In this document: in pieces, positions 12,801 through 22,400 of the stretch
How the letters are laid out: each line of letters starts with the position of its first letter
How positions within the stretch are numbered: the first letter of the stretch is position 1
Assembly: GCA_038380795.1 (NCBI GenBank)
Contig: CM076270.1
Location: 22,770,001 to 22,834,000, forward strand
Length of the DNA: 64,000 bases
Source: Pyrocephalus nanus
Lineage: Eukaryota; Chordata; Aves; Passeriformes; Tyrannidae
Direction: 5' to 3'
Notes under the pieces: model-generated
The model's database searches: none
Told to the model about the DNA's origin: nothing
What the model saw: the letters and a program-made list of their open reading frames with translations, nothing else
Made by a program: the position numbers and the translations under genes

Positions 12801-13879
12801 ATTTATCCTAAGTCCAGACTAATGCAACTCTGACCTAGATATAGCAATTCTTATTTAGAAACAATGTATTAACAGACAGTGATACATGGAAACTTGACAA
12901 TTTGTTCTTTACAAGTCCCTATTTGGCTATTTCTAATCTGCTGCCAGGTCTCTTGCAACTGGCACTTTAGCTAAGGCAATGTTCAGGTTTCATGAATCAG
13001 TTAAATAACTAAAAAGTCTTCTGAGGAACTGTGTGACAGCAAGAAGTCTGTCTGTATGGAGAATCTTCAAAAATGCTTGAATGTGGAGAGCAGTGAACCC
13101 AGACTCAGTGATGCACCTACCCACTTCATACGTGTTTGTGCTTTACTCAGTTAAGATCCTGTTGAAATACGGCTCTGTAACAGCTGCCAAAAAATGTTGT
13201 GATTCTTCATCACCACCAAAAAATACACCTACTGGAACGTTGGTAAAATGTGGTACTTGCTAATCCTTGTGTGGCTGAGACAGCAATGCCATCTTCTTTC
13301 TTTGGTAGATATGGCCTCACCAACTTCGACTCGACACTCGAGGGAACGCCAGATGACATGACAGTTGTAGATGCTGCTTCCTTGAGAAGACAGGTATGTG
13401 AAGCACATTAATTGACAATATTAAGACAAAGCTGTGGTGGTAAAATGGGGTAACAGGTTTTTGTGTGACTGCAAAGGTATCTGTAACAGGTGTGGGCAAG
13501 GGATCCCCTCTGTTCCCCTGCTGGACTGCCCTCACATATCCTGAGTTGTTCTGGGATCGAGAAGAGAATCTGACTGCATCTCTGTTCCTGCTTACTGGGG
13601 GCAGCAAGATCTGAAGAGAGAAAGTCAAATTATCAGCTGTTTAACATCCATCCGTTTGAGATGCTAATCTCACGTAGTTATTCAGAAGCTTCTAGAGAAA
13701 GTCTGGCAGCTTTTAACGAAGTATTAAAAGCCTTTATTTGCTTTTAGATAATCAAACTTAATCGCCGTCTACAACTTCTGGAAGAGGAGAACAAAGAGCG
13801 AGCCAAGAGGGAAATGATCATGTACTCAATTACTGTAGCTTTCTGGCTACTCAACAGCTGGCTGTGGTTTCGGCGCTAG
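265..13879 (+). CDS. MFF: MFF, mitochondrial fission factor (3' seven coding exons; 5' end outside window)
   Basis: MFF is a tail-anchored outer-mitochondrial and peroxisomal membrane protein that recruits the dynamin GTPase DRP1 for fission. The coding segments are 265-437, 1396-1484, 4656-4730, 6899-7057, 11819-11881, 13309-13393 and 13748-13879 (stop TAG 13877-13879); all phases join. The translation follows human MFF closely: FSRPADLDILQSTPFKPLAL, then RERSMSENA and RNDS (the two AMPK target serines of the human protein, S155 and S172), the three cassette segments, VVDAASLRRQ, a coiled coil (LNRRLQLLEEENKERAKRE) and a C-terminal anchor (MIMYSITVAFWLLNSWLWF) ending in RR. The N-terminal DRP1-binding exons are upstream of position 1. 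Oddity: the donor after position 437 reads gc instead of gt. The family call is very secure; which cassettes are used in which tissue cannot be seen here. Confidence 0.97.
541..563. repeat. Short tandem duplication, 10-bp unit
   Basis: gctaacataa occurs twice in a row followed by gct. It lies in the MFF intron just downstream of the exon ending at 437. Confidence 0.8.
1020..1142 (-). mobile_element. CR1 LINE 3'-end fragment
   Basis: In the MFF intron, the string ggttggaagggac followed by ttatctagtgcaacctccctgc is the reverse complement of the well-known CR1 3' region. It is diverged and truncated; it lacks the usual terminal 8-bp repeats. Confidence 0.75.
1396..1484 (+). CDS. MFF: MFF exon with the AMPK-site segment (RERSMSENA / RNDS)
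   Basis: The acceptor tttgctgcag precedes GTG CGC TCG GTG, and the donor gtgagt starts at 1485. The exon encodes VRSVGRLKRERSMSENATRH and continues to NDS, ending in phase 2 (AT). The serines of RERS and RNDS match the two AMPK phosphorylation sites known in human MFF. The phase-2 end is compatible with each of the four downstream exons. Confidence 0.95.
4656..4730 (+). CDS. MFF: MFF 75-nt cassette exon (WHRSD segment)
   Basis: This short exon has no methionine-initiated frame and is easy to miss. The acceptor is tattcaag and the donor gtaagc. It encodes WHRSDTVPRNKMPRFQSPLS plus five more residues, aligning with the WHRSDSAPRNK segment of the long human MFF isoform. It is phase 2 at both ends (1 + 72 + 2 nt), so it can be included or skipped without a frame change. 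In human this exon is alternatively spliced; usage here is inferred. Confidence 0.9.
6817..6841. repeat. T25 homopolymer upstream of MFF cassette exon
   Basis: Run of 25 T ending 57 bases before the exon at 6899. It may act as a distant pyrimidine tract or U-rich regulator site in the pre-mRNA. Confidence 0.8.
6899..7057 (+). CDS. MFF: MFF 159-nt cassette exon (VTPSLQQARVCPP segment)
   Basis: The acceptor is tatacaaacag and the donor gtgatt at 7058. It encodes VTPSLQQARVCPPNMLPEDG and continues through RGILSFIQSSTRRAYQQVLD to DENR, matching the human alternatively spliced segment. It is phase 2 at both ends. The bases next to the acceptor are a poor pyrimidine tract, but a run of 25 T ends about 57 bases upstream of the exon and may serve as the tract or as a regulator site. 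Confidence 0.95.
7092..7133. repeat. T-rich low-complexity tract
   Basis: T runs interrupted by single C, beginning 35 bases after the donor of the MFF exon ending at 7057. With the T25 run upstream it brackets that exon in U-rich sequence. Confidence 0.75.
11281..11336. repeat. Tandem duplication, 28-bp unit
   Basis: Two copies of a unit starting tatatctaa and containing tatagatgaata, in the MFF intron before the 63-nt exon. Confidence 0.7.
11819..11881 (+). CDS. MFF: MFF 63-nt cassette exon (PVLRGGSAA...PHHDN)
   Basis: The acceptor is cctgctgtag and the donor gtaacg. The bases before position 11819 are intronic. Joined to the AG of the previous exon it gives R, then PVLRGGSAATTSSNPHHDNT, then R with the next exon, matching PVLRGGSAAATSNPHHDN of the human long isoform. 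It is phase 2 at both ends. The frame is not the longest one at this place, so it is hidden in a naive ORF scan. Confidence 0.93.
11882..13308 (+). other. MFF intron
   Basis: Intron of about 1.4 kb with a T-run near 12751-12774. Nothing else is recognised. The next intron (13394-13747) is short and ordinary. Confidence 0.8.
13309..13393 (+). CDS. MFF: MFF penultimate coding exon (YGLTNFDSTLEGTPDD)
   Basis: The acceptor is tttggtag and the donor gtatgtg. The first base completes Ile or Arg depending on the upstream exon; then YGLTNFDSTLEGTPDDMTVV and DAASLRRQ follow, parallel to human YGISNIDTTIEGTSDDLTVV. It ends in phase 0. Confidence 0.96.
13748..13879 (+). CDS. MFF: MFF terminal coding exon: coiled coil and tail anchor
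   Basis: The acceptor is tgcttttag. The exon begins IIKLNRRLQLLEEENKERAK (a heptad-rich coiled coil used for dimerisation) and ends in a hydrophobic, tryptophan-rich anchor with a short basic tail (WFRR) before TAG. Nearly every residue matches human MFF. Confidence 0.97.
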   Translation: MIKLNRRLQLLEEENKERAKREMIMYSITVAFWLLNSWLWFRR

Positions 13880-14295
13880 GCACGGCTCTCAGAAAGATTT
13901 AGCAGCTGAAAACACAAACACTTTGCAAAACCCCTCCTTTCTGTTTCTGAAATCGGTATGGCTGTTTTATAATTCGTACACTGGAAACTTCCACCACAGA
14001 TAAAGGCTCTAGAGTTGCAGTGTTAAAGGGACACCTTGTTGTTCAGTTGTATATTTAAATAGATTTGCATTGCAAATACTGCAGTATCCTCCTTTGCATG
14101 CTTCTGTGTAAACATGGATCAGCCCACGGGAAGTTTGCTTCGTGCAGTGGAATGACTCTTGAGTGATCTCCAGGACTAACCACCGGAGGTTTTGTTGTGG
14201 CGGGAAGAGAACGAGTAGAATGGATTTGGGGAAAAAAAATACAAAACAAAACAAAGGAATAAGAAGTCATTTTTATTGTTCTGTTGTTAGATGCA

Positions 14296-14301
14296 ATTAA
14301 A
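14296..14301 (+). terminator. Variant poly(A) signal ATTAAA, MFF 3' UTR
   Basis: ATTAAA lies 417 bases after the MFF stop. It is a common variant of the polyadenylation hexamer; use is not proven. Confidence 0.4.
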
Positions 14302-14410
14302 CAATTGCACTAGTTTTCCTTTAGTCCGAGTAGTTTGAGGTGTGCCATGATCAAGGAGTGTGTCCTGTTTATGAGTATGTTCCCTGTTTAAGTACTTGTT
14401 CGGGTCAAAT

Positions 14411-14416
14411 AATAAA
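14411..14416 (+). terminator. Poly(A) signal AATAAA, MFF 3' UTR
   Basis: Canonical AATAAA about 530 bases after the MFF stop, followed by GT-rich sequence (gaggtgtgtgtaatatg) about 35 bases downstream, as expected of a downstream element. Confidence 0.55.
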
Positions 14417-14579
14417 AGGAATTCTTTGCTAACATGCAGATTGTCCAGAGGTGTGTGTAATATGTATTTTTCTTTAGGTTTAATTTTGCAGATGTTTTTC
14501 TAAAAAATACGTTTTTAAGCAAGTCAGTCTGTGAGTGGTCAAAAGATAATGGAGTACAAGATATTGATGTAGTATATTT

Positions 14580-14585
14580 AATAAA
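14580..14585 (+). terminator. Poly(A) signal AATAAA, MFF 3' UTR
   Basis: Canonical hexamer about 700 bases after the MFF stop, in an AT-rich context with an A-run just downstream; a plausible cleavage site. Confidence 0.45.
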
Positions 14586-15673
14586 ACTCTCAAAAAAAAC
14601 CCAACCCCAAGCCATTGTTTAATCATATTTTAAGAAAATTTATTTGAGGTTTCATCTAAACTTTGAAGTAACTAGTAGTGGTGGCCTGAACAGCTTCCAA
14701 GTAGCAGGTGGGCATGTGCCAGACTTTGTAGGCTCCCTTCTCCTGCCTGTTGTGGTGGTGGTGTTTGGGAAGCCAGCCTGGTGTCCCCCACCCTGTGTCA
14801 GTTTAAACATCCCCTGCTCATGCCATGATCCAGCACCTTTCCTGGCAGACACTGTGTGTGGGGGTGCTGGTGTCTTTTTGCTTTGTGCCCCTGCCCAGCA
14901 GAGCTGCCCAGCCACAGCCCCTTCCCTGGGGAGTGTGGAACAACAGCCTGTCAGCGTGCAGTGACTCCAAATCACTCAAAGGTGACCTTCCCGAGAACAG
15001 CCGGACCCAGACCACTCTGCAGGACCCTTTGTTGGGCTCTAGAGGTGCACATGCAGGTGAAGAGATGATGATGCTCAGTGGCTGCAGAAGAGAAGGATCC
15101 AGAGCCCATTTCAGTGCCGTCCTCGCTCACAGAGGGCCCAGAACAGTCTCGGGGCTGCCTCTGCACAGAGGGACTCCCGGGCTGGGACAATGCGGGTGCC
15201 CAGCACAGCTGGTGCTGGTAAGGACAGGCAGCTCCGGGAGCATCGGCATGAGGGGGCCTGACGATTTTGGGATCAGCACTGCAAGTGCCTGAAAGAGAAT
15301 GCTGCCCTCCTCCATCTCCTGAGCTCTCTGTGTCCTCTTGGTGGTGTGTGGCTGCTGCCCTGCTGAACAGGCTGCTGTCACTGCTTCCTTGGCTGTGGCA
15401 TCTGCTGTTTCTGAGCTTTGTTTACTGTATTATGTAACTCCATCGGCTAATTTGGGGTGTTTGCTGTGCATGTTTTCTTACCATGAATGTTGACATGCGT
15501 GCCTTTGTCTTTTAGTGAAAGACAATACGAAGGGCCAGGCCTGCTTCGCACATTTTTGTATTTTCATGAGTTTTCTACCATGGCCTTTATGCTGAAGGTG
15601 CACTGTATGAACTCCGGTGGCGCGAACGAGGGTTGGGAGATTGTACAAAGAACTGTACAGGCGATACTTTAAA

Positions 15674-15679
15674 AATAAA
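15674..15679 (+). terminator. Distal poly(A) signal AATAAA before the MRPL44 island
   Basis: AATAAA lies in the context ctttaaaaataaagcttc, about 1.8 kb after the MFF stop and about 110 bases before the minisatellite. It could end a long MFF 3' UTR. The preceding 150 bases look less repetitive than their surroundings. Confidence 0.4.
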
Positions 15680-15786
15680 GCTTCTTCTGAGGGCACAAAA
15701 CCGGAGTTCGTCTTGCACGTGGGAATGGCACTCGGGAGAGATTTCAGGAACGCCTCCCCGTGGGGAACGTTCGGGGAGCGCCGCTG

Positions 15787-16082
15787 CCCCGGGACCGCCC
15801 CGAGTTCCTCCTCTGTCACCCCGGGACCGCCCCGAGTTCCTCCTCTGTCACCCCGGGACCGCCCCGAGTTCCTCCTCTGTCACCCCGGGACCGCCTCGAG
15901 TTCTTCCTCTGTCACCCCAGGACTGCTCCGGGCCCCTCAGTCACCCCGGGACCGCCTCGAGTTCCTCCTCGGTCACCCCGGGACCGCTTCGTGCCCCTCG
16001 GTCACCCCGGGACCGCCGCGAATTCCTCTGTCACCTTGGGGCCTCTCCAGGCCCCTCAGTCACCCCGGGACCGCTCCGCCCT
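15787..16082 (+). repeat. GC-rich minisatellite, 29-32-bp unit, about 9-10 copies
   Basis: About nine and a half imperfect tandem copies of a unit that begins ccccgggaccgc and ends tcctctgtca or ccctcagtca. The first three copies are identical at 32 bp; later ones are 28-32 bp with substitutions. It ends about 185 bases before the MRPL44 start codon, inside the CpG island. Because the unit has no stop codons, all three + frames are open across it, giving long but meaningless frames. Confidence 0.9.
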
Positions 16083-16267
16083 CCCAGCGCTCTCCCGCCC
16101 CGAGGGAGCCCGGCCTGAGGGCCCGAGCGGGATCTCCAGCGCTGCACTGCCCCGCTGCCGTTCCCTGTCCTCCGGCCGTGCCCGGGGCCGGTTCCGCTGC
16201 CCCGGCCGGCAGCGCTTCCTCCCGGAACCAGCGGGGCGGTGCCGGGACTCTGCCCGCCCACCCCGCC

Positions 16268-16446
16268 ATGGCCGCTCGGCTGCTCCTGGGGGCGGCGCGG
16301 CCGCTCCTGTCCCCGGCCGGGCCCGGGCGGGGTGTGCCGGGCACCGCGCTGGGCGCCGCGTTCGGCTCTGGTCCTCCCCCCGAGAAGAAGCGATGGCTCC
16401 GAGCGTACCTGGAGATGCAGCGGCTGCAGGAGCCGCCGCGGCGGCG
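16268..16446 (+). CDS. MRPL44: MRPL44 exon 1 (mitochondrial targeting region)
   Basis: Starts at ATG in gccATGG and encodes [20 protein letters not shown] and on to RLQEPPRR, with donor gtgagg at 16447, ending in phase 2. The open frame continues upstream through the minisatellite to about 15617, but that extension is repeat-derived and has no homologous counterpart, so this ATG is preferred. Confidence 0.93.
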
Positions 16447-19355
16447 GTGAGGGCCGGGCGGGGGAGGGCGGCGCTCGGAGAAGGGATGCAGCCACGGCCC
16501 GAGAAATCGGGAACACCGAAACGTTTGGGCCCCCTCGGAGAGGGATGGGTTTGGGTTTGGCTTCGCAGGTCAGCGTAGCAGCCCCGGTTGAGCGTGGCAG
16601 GCAGGGGGTGATGCGGGACCGGCACGGCGCGGATTTAAACGCCGGGTTCGGTGCCGTTCAGGGGCTCGGCGCTGCTCGCGGGTAGCTCGCCCCGTCCCTG
16701 AGCCGGTGCCCTCCCCGCAGGTCCGAGCAGCCCAACTGGGATTACCACGCCGAGATCCAGGCCTTGAGCCACCGCCTGCAGGAGGACTTCTCCCTGGAGC
16801 TCCTCAAGACGGCGTTCGTGAATCGCTGTTACCTGCAGAGCGAGGCGGAGCGGCGCCGGCAGCTCGGCGTGGACAAGGACGCGGTCGCCCTGAGCCTGCA
16901 GGACAACACCGGGCTCGCCGAGCAGGGGCTGCGCTTCGCCCGCTCTTACCTCACACAGCGCTTCGAGGCCGCCTACCCCGATTTACCCGCCCAGGGCGTG
17001 GGAGCGCTCGTGGATTTCCTCACCGGGCAGGAGCTCGTCTCGTTCGTGGCTCGGAACCTGTCCCTGCAGGACCTGGCGCTTTGCAGGGACTTCCCCGCCC
17101 CGCCGCAGGTGCTGCGGAGGACGTTCCTGGCGGTGATAGGAGCCCTGCTGGAAAGCAGCGGGGCAGAGAGGACGGGCATCTTTGTCAGGGTACGTCCAGG
17201 GAACTTGGGTTTTGTACCTCGATGGCCAGAGGAGATCCGGGGAGATTGCCAGTACCTGTAACAAGAGAATTTGATAATGAGATCTGTTGGTTGGTTGGTG
17301 GGGTTTGGGGATTTTTGCACAGGCCGAAGCACACACTTCTGATTTATAATGGTGATATTAGTATTTGCTGACACTTGCTAAGGGAAAGCATTACATTCCA
17401 TGTACTGTACTATCGGGTAATGAAATTATTCCATGTGAGATCACATATATCTTAAATTTTACAAAGAAACGACAAACACAAAAACATTTTATATAAACAG
17501 GGACTGAAGTTATAGGTTTTGCGTGTAGGCATGCAAGCACCTAAAGATATTTCATAGAAAAATGTTGAATTCAGTATAACAAAGTAGTTTTAGTAGCTCT
17601 TGTCATTTCAGTCATGCTTTTAACTTAGTTTTGCAATGGAGAAGCGTTTGTTAAAATCTTTCGTCTGTCAGTGGCTAAACCAGAACCAGAGCTGCCCAGT
17701 GCATCAGCTCTGCTCCACTAGGATGGGGCACTGGGGCATCTGCCTCATTCATTTCACAGTTTGTTGTCAGCTGCATTAATGCCTCTTCACACTGTGTTTT
17801 CATTAGGAGACACCAGAAGCTCAAGCCGTTAATTGTAACTCCTAAATTCTTCTTGTTTAGGACTTCTTAATTCCCCAGCTGATCGGAAAGGACCTGTTTG
17901 AGATCTGGGAAGTTGTAAATCCTATGGGCTTACTGGTGGAAGAACTGACCAAGAGGAATATCTCTGCTCCAGAGCCAAGAATTACCAGACAGCTGGGGGT
18001 CAGCACAGTTCTGCCAGTGTACTTTGTTGGGTTGTACTGGTTAGTACAATATTAATTTAAAATGGCATGGATTTAACTGGGGGAGAGGGGAGGAGGGAAG
18101 ATGATCTTGTACTTTTCCACTCATAGGCTTTTTGGTCAAATTGTTAGAAAAAAGAACCCTTACAGTGAGTTCCATATAAAATCACCCATGTGAGTGTTGG
18201 CCATAGCTCAGTCTCTGATTAAAGGGCTTCAGAGGCTAAATGGGGTGCACCAGAGAGCCTGGGTGTGTGTTGTGAGTGACCTGTCACAGGAGCTTTGTGA
18301 ACATCAGAACTGCCTGGCTGTGGAGGGATCACATCTCCAGGGCTTCAGGAAGGGTGGAGTCATCGAGGGATTGAAGAGGGATTGAAGAGAGTCTCATTTT
18401 ATATTCCAGAGAAGGTTTTTAATTTTGAAATCACAGGCACTGAAAACTAGGCAATAGGAGTGTCTGTGTGCAGGGAAGACTGGGGAAGTGCCAGTTGTCC
18501 CTGGTGCATTTGTGCCAGGTGCAGTCAGGTCTCTTGCCCCAGGGTGACATCACCTCTCTGGGGCAGGACAAAACCCACATCTCTGCTGCTTTGCTGAATG
18601 AGCTGCAGATAAACACCTGGGAAGGCTGCCTTAATTTGTTCTGATTTATCATGCTTTGGTTTATGTAACTTCTAATAAAAAGAAAGGAACTTGGATTATT
18701 TTCCTTCTGGGATCCCTGGTGTCCCTTCATGAACTGCTCCCATTCAGTGCCCACAGGTGTTGATTAAACAGAGCTGAGAAGGTGCTTCATAAGAGAGAGA
18801 GCTTCTCTATCAGGCCTTTTGAAGCAGTTTGAAAATGCTTCCTTACCAGGGGAGGAGCCAAGACAAAGGCATTTCAGTTCCTGTTTCAGGGAACCAGAGT
18901 AAGGAATTTGCGTATTTTTAACGGGGTTAACAAATGGAATGCTGTAAAGAATCCATAATGTGCTAGGAATCTAAATGAACAGAGTGGTGTTATTCCAAGA
19001 AATGGACACATTCCTGATCTGAGTTCCCACTGTTGAATATGCAGTCACTTTGCAGGAAAGACCAACAGGAATGTTCACAGAACACTGTGGGGGAAAAAAA
19101 ACAATCTATTTTATTCACGGTACACAGCAGTGCTGATGATTTCACGGTGAAAACGTTTGTAATTTTCCTTTCTTCTCCCCAAGTGACAAGAAGATGCTGG
19201 CTGAAGGCCCTGGGGAGACGCTGCTGGCTGCAGAGGAGGAGGCTGCCCGGGTGGCCCTGAGGAAGCTCTACGGGTACACGGAGAACAGGAGACCTTGGGA
19301 CTACTCAAAACCCAAACAAGGATTGGCAGCTCAAAAGGCAATCAGCAGCAGCTAA
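16268..19355 (+). CDS. MRPL44: MRPL44, mitochondrial large-subunit ribosomal protein (complete, 4 exons, 332 aa)
   Basis: MRPL44 is a structural protein of the mitochondrial 39S ribosomal subunit with an RNase III-like fold and a double-stranded-RNA-binding domain. The coding segments are 16268-16446, 16721-17189, 17861-18039 and 19184-19355, totalling 999 nt or 332 codons plus stop, the length of the human protein. The N-terminus is Ala/Arg/Leu-rich without acidic residues until after residue 35 (targeting peptide). [13 protein letters not shown] (from residue 61) and [11 protein letters not shown] open the RNase III-like domain; [15 protein letters not shown] sequence (here [15 protein letters not shown]) and YFVGLYCDKK lead into the dsRBD, which ends [20 protein letters not shown]. 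The start ATG lies in a good Kozak context (gccATGG). Phases are 2, 0, 2. A poly(A) signal follows at 19484. It is a genuine intron-bearing gene, not a retrocopy. Confidence 0.97.
16721..17189 (+). CDS. MRPL44: MRPL44 exon 2 (RNase III-like domain)
   Basis: The acceptor is ctccccgcag and the donor gtacgt at 17190. It holds residues 61-216: [20 protein letters not shown], then [17 protein letters not shown], the [17 protein letters not shown] segment and the [20 protein letters not shown] end. All align with human MRPL44. Confidence 0.97.
17190..19183 (+). other. MRPL44 introns 2 and 3
   Basis: Introns 17190-17860 and 18040-19183 are unremarkable AT-rich sequence. A small duplication (gggattgaaga twice) lies near 18366-18386. 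Confidence 0.8.
17861..18039 (+). CDS. MRPL44: MRPL44 exon 3
   Basis: The acceptor is ttcttgtttag and the donor gttagt at 18040. It encodes [20 protein letters not shown], then [13 protein letters not shown] and on to YFVGLY, ending in phase 2. It covers the end of the RNase III-like domain and the start of the dsRBD. Confidence 0.97.
19184..19355 (+). CDS. MRPL44: MRPL44 exon 4 (end of dsRBD)
   Basis: The acceptor is ttctccccaag. The first base completes Cys276; then [40 protein letters not shown] and a short tail end at TAA. It matches the C-terminus of human MRPL44. Confidence 0.97.
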
Positions 19356-19483
19356 AATGCTAAAAGACATTTCTGGTTTCTCATAAGAATTAAAAAGCCT
19401 TCCATGCAGAATATACATGTATTTAGGTTGTTTTTCTGGTCTTCAGTGCTTGAGACTTCCAAATCAAATACGGTGTTAAAATG

Positions 19484-19489
19484 AATAAA
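19484..19489 (+). terminator. MRPL44 poly(A) signal AATAAA
   Basis: Canonical AATAAA 129 bases after the MRPL44 stop, followed by T/GT-rich sequence (gtctctttgttttgc). It gives a short 3' UTR typical of this gene. Confidence 0.8.
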
Positions 19490-22400
19490 GTCTCTTTGTT
19501 TTGCACATTGTTTAATATTTTCTCTTTTTTCTAAACATAAAAAAATATCCCTAGTGGGAACTTTTTGCCTTTTGGCTGAGTTTTCACAAATATCACCTTT
19601 TTAATGATGTTTAATGGTATGTGACAAAACCTGTCTAGAAGCAGATTTCATGGATGCTTCCTTGGAGATTATTTGGAGTGGACTGTTAATAAGAGGAGCT
19701 GAATTATGTGTGCAACATCAGTCTTTGGATTGCACCTGGATTCATTTGTCCTTAAGCTTGTGCAAACATCAGATGAGATGATGATGCTGACACTGGTGGT
19801 GATCCAAACTTTTGAGGTCTTACTGCTTGCATGCAAATTTTATTTGCCATGCACACTGGTTGCTGTTGTTGGAGCACAAAAGGTTCCTAAAATTTGTAAA
19901 AATGTCTCTATTGCAAAACTAGAAATAAGTGAAAATAAGGATCATGAAGGCCTGAACCTACAGAAATTAGGGAACATGACTTCATGTTCAGTCTATAAAA
20001 TAAGGTTTTTCCTATTTTCTCTTTTTTTTCTCTTTTTGGTACTTCTGTTTAGCGATCACATGACTGAGGTGCTGGATTTAGTGAAATCAGTGTTTTGTTT
20101 GCACTATCTGTAGCTATTTTAATATAACTCCAAATAGATGAAAGGACACTTAGGAATAATTCAGGTACCTTACCTGCATGATATTCCTGTTAAATGCCAT
20201 AGAAACTGAGCATGTCTCCCAGGGGGCTGCAGGTGGGTGAGGACTGTGGCTCTTTTAGAATAGATTTCTTAAAAAGTGAGTGTGAGTCTGTGACAAGCTG
20301 GGACTGAGCCCTGAAAGGAAGAACTGGATGTAGGACAGGGGTTCAGGGAAGTGTTTCCTGTTTTATCCCGTTGTGAGCCAAAGAAGACATCAGGTAATTG
20401 ATGTTGGTGTCCAACACCCATCCCTTTGCCTTTGGAATTACAGGAGTGTCTCCAGCCTGGCTGTGACCTGCATCTTCCCCATTTACAAAACCCTGAGGTG
20501 GCTGGAAAGCAGCAAAGGCTCCCAGCTGGGGGATGGCTGGTGGGAAAGCTGCAAGACCAAAAAAAAAGGAGAGCAGAGAGATCAGTGGAGCATAAAATGT
20601 GCATAAAACCGCTTAAGTGAAAAATTCCAGCCAGGTAATCTATTACTGCTTACATAAGCAAAGCCAATAAGGTCAGTCTGTTCCAGGGGAATAGCAGCGA
20701 AATTTGAAAAGATGGTAAAATTACTCGTGCTATTTTTAATTTCCAGATGAGGTTGTTTCTCTTTACCTATTTCAAAAGGGCAGTAGTGAAGGTGGGGGTT
20801 TTTTTTACAGCTGAAGTTTGATTTACCTACTCTTTTTTTTATATACGTATTTATGCATTTTGAGATAGAGAAAAGAGCAAATTTCTGGCAGTTTATCTTA
20901 AAAAAAATATTTAAGGTCTGATTACTGTGGCTTTATAGCTTGGAATATGGGCCTAGGTCATGGGAAAAGAGGATTACTGAATGCTGTGCTGAAAAAAAGC
21001 TGAGTAATGCAAGATGCATCAGTTTTACTGTGTGGCACATATATGGGATATACTGAGCTCAAATGGAAAGACAGTTTGGGGACATGGAAAGAAAGGACTG
21101 GGTTTTTATAGAGGTGTGAGTGAAAAAATGAGGTTTTTATAAGAAAATGTGTCCTATTTTCAAGCTTTCAAAGGTCAAAACATTTTATATGGTACCTGTG
21201 CTGTGGCTTCTGGCAAATTAAGCATATATTTCAGGATTTACAGCTGTAGTAGTGGGATAATTTACACACTTCAGAATAATACCCTTTTTTCCTTGTTTTT
21301 TTGAATCAGCAGCCATAAACAATATCTAAGTGGTGGTAAAAGATTATTTAGATTTACAGAAATTGGTATCTACAAAGTCTGGGGAAAATGGCAGCTCAGA
21401 AACATCGTTTGTGAAATTCCAGGACAGTTTTGTTGTCTAAAAAGTGCTTTGAGAGCTGCTGGTGTTGTTTATGAATACTGTATTTGTGAAGTTACCTAAC
21501 AGTAGCAAAGGCTGTGTTCTTTAGCATTTATGGAATTTTGGAATGGGTTAACACCATCTCCAGAATCAACTTGGATCATGCTTTTCTGTATAATACCTTT
21601 TAGACTTAACCTGTTGCAGATATTTCTGTCACTGCATTTGCATTTCTCTTTCCTGTAACTCATTCAAACCTCATCTCCTAATCAAGACTTTTTTGTCAAG
21701 TGAAAAATTGGTGAACTAGAACACAAGACAACAATATTTCTGCAGTAACTTAAAATATGATGCCTCGTACTGACAGCTGTGTTTTGACAGAGATGCAGTA
21801 TTTTATGCTAACCCTTTTTTTAGCTTGCTTTTTGTGACCTCTGGATTGATTCACAAAAGTATGCTAATATGCTTAGATATAGTATCAGTTGAATTAGGGA
21901 ATAAATGGGCTACTGGTGATTAGTCCATTGTCGTGGATGTAATCCATAATGCAGTGGCAGTTTTGCTATTGATTTTAGCCTAGACTTGCCTTTTCTCCAA
22001 ATATTAGATAAATTCAACGTGTGAGTGCCCTTGGATTACTCTGTTCCTGTCCTCTGCATCCTCAGTCTTTTTCTGGAGAGTGTTTTAAAAGTGATTTTAT
22101 TTTAAGAAAGGTGAGGGAAGTTCTACTGCATTGGTCCCAGCTAAGTATTTGGAGAAAAACTTTTTAATATGCTTTCATACACTGTTATTAAATTCCTACT
22201 GTTCTCAGTTTGTGCTTTTGCTCCTGTGTCTCTGGCAGCTCAGTAATGTGACTGAGCATTCTGTTTTGTCCCCAAGTTTTCAACTGCAGCCTCTTCTGGT
22301 TACAATAACCAGGTATTTTGCTGTCATTTTCTCTTAAAAAAAAAATAGCCCAGTAATAATTCCTGTATTAGTTGTTGCTGTGACTTAAAGAAAGGAGATT

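Larger units (their letters stand above)
13880..15679 (+). other. MFF: MFF 3' untranslated region (extent uncertain)
   Basis: The stretch after the MFF stop has no supported coding frame. It carries ATTAAA at 14296-14301, AATAAA at 14411-14416 and 14580-14585, and a further AATAAA at 15674-15679. The proximal signals would give a 3' UTR of about 0.4-0.7 kb. The distal one would give about 1.8 kb and would run to the edge of the MRPL44 CpG island. The 14.65-15.45 kb part is more GC-rich than the rest and contains only weak frames in several phases. Choice of end is inferred. Confidence 0.5.
15760..17200. promoter_or_regulatory. CpG island spanning the MRPL44 promoter, exon 1 and exon 2
   Basis: A dense GC and CpG block in otherwise AT-rich DNA covers the minisatellite, the presumed start region, exon 1, the 274-base first intron and exon 2. 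No TATA box is evident, as is usual for housekeeping mitochondrial-protein genes. Island limits are by eye. Confidence 0.75.

Noticed and set aside
14644..15381. Overlapping frames on both strands in the GC-richer segment after MFF
   Set aside because: No frame dominates, no family match and no splice framework. Best explained as distal 3' UTR or intergenic sequence.
15617..16267. Open frame of over 200 codons continuous with and upstream of the MRPL44 start, suggesting a longer N-terminus
   Set aside because: It runs through the minisatellite, where all three frames are open because the repeat unit lacks stops. The encoded Pro/Arg-rich repeat has no counterpart in MRPL44, and the ATG at 16268 has a good context and gives the family's usual length of 332.
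16031..16625. Long - strand frames (161 and 189 codons) over the MRPL44 CpG island
   Set aside because: Stop-poor GC-rich DNA antisense to a real exon. The products are low-complexity Pro/Arg/Ala with no family features.
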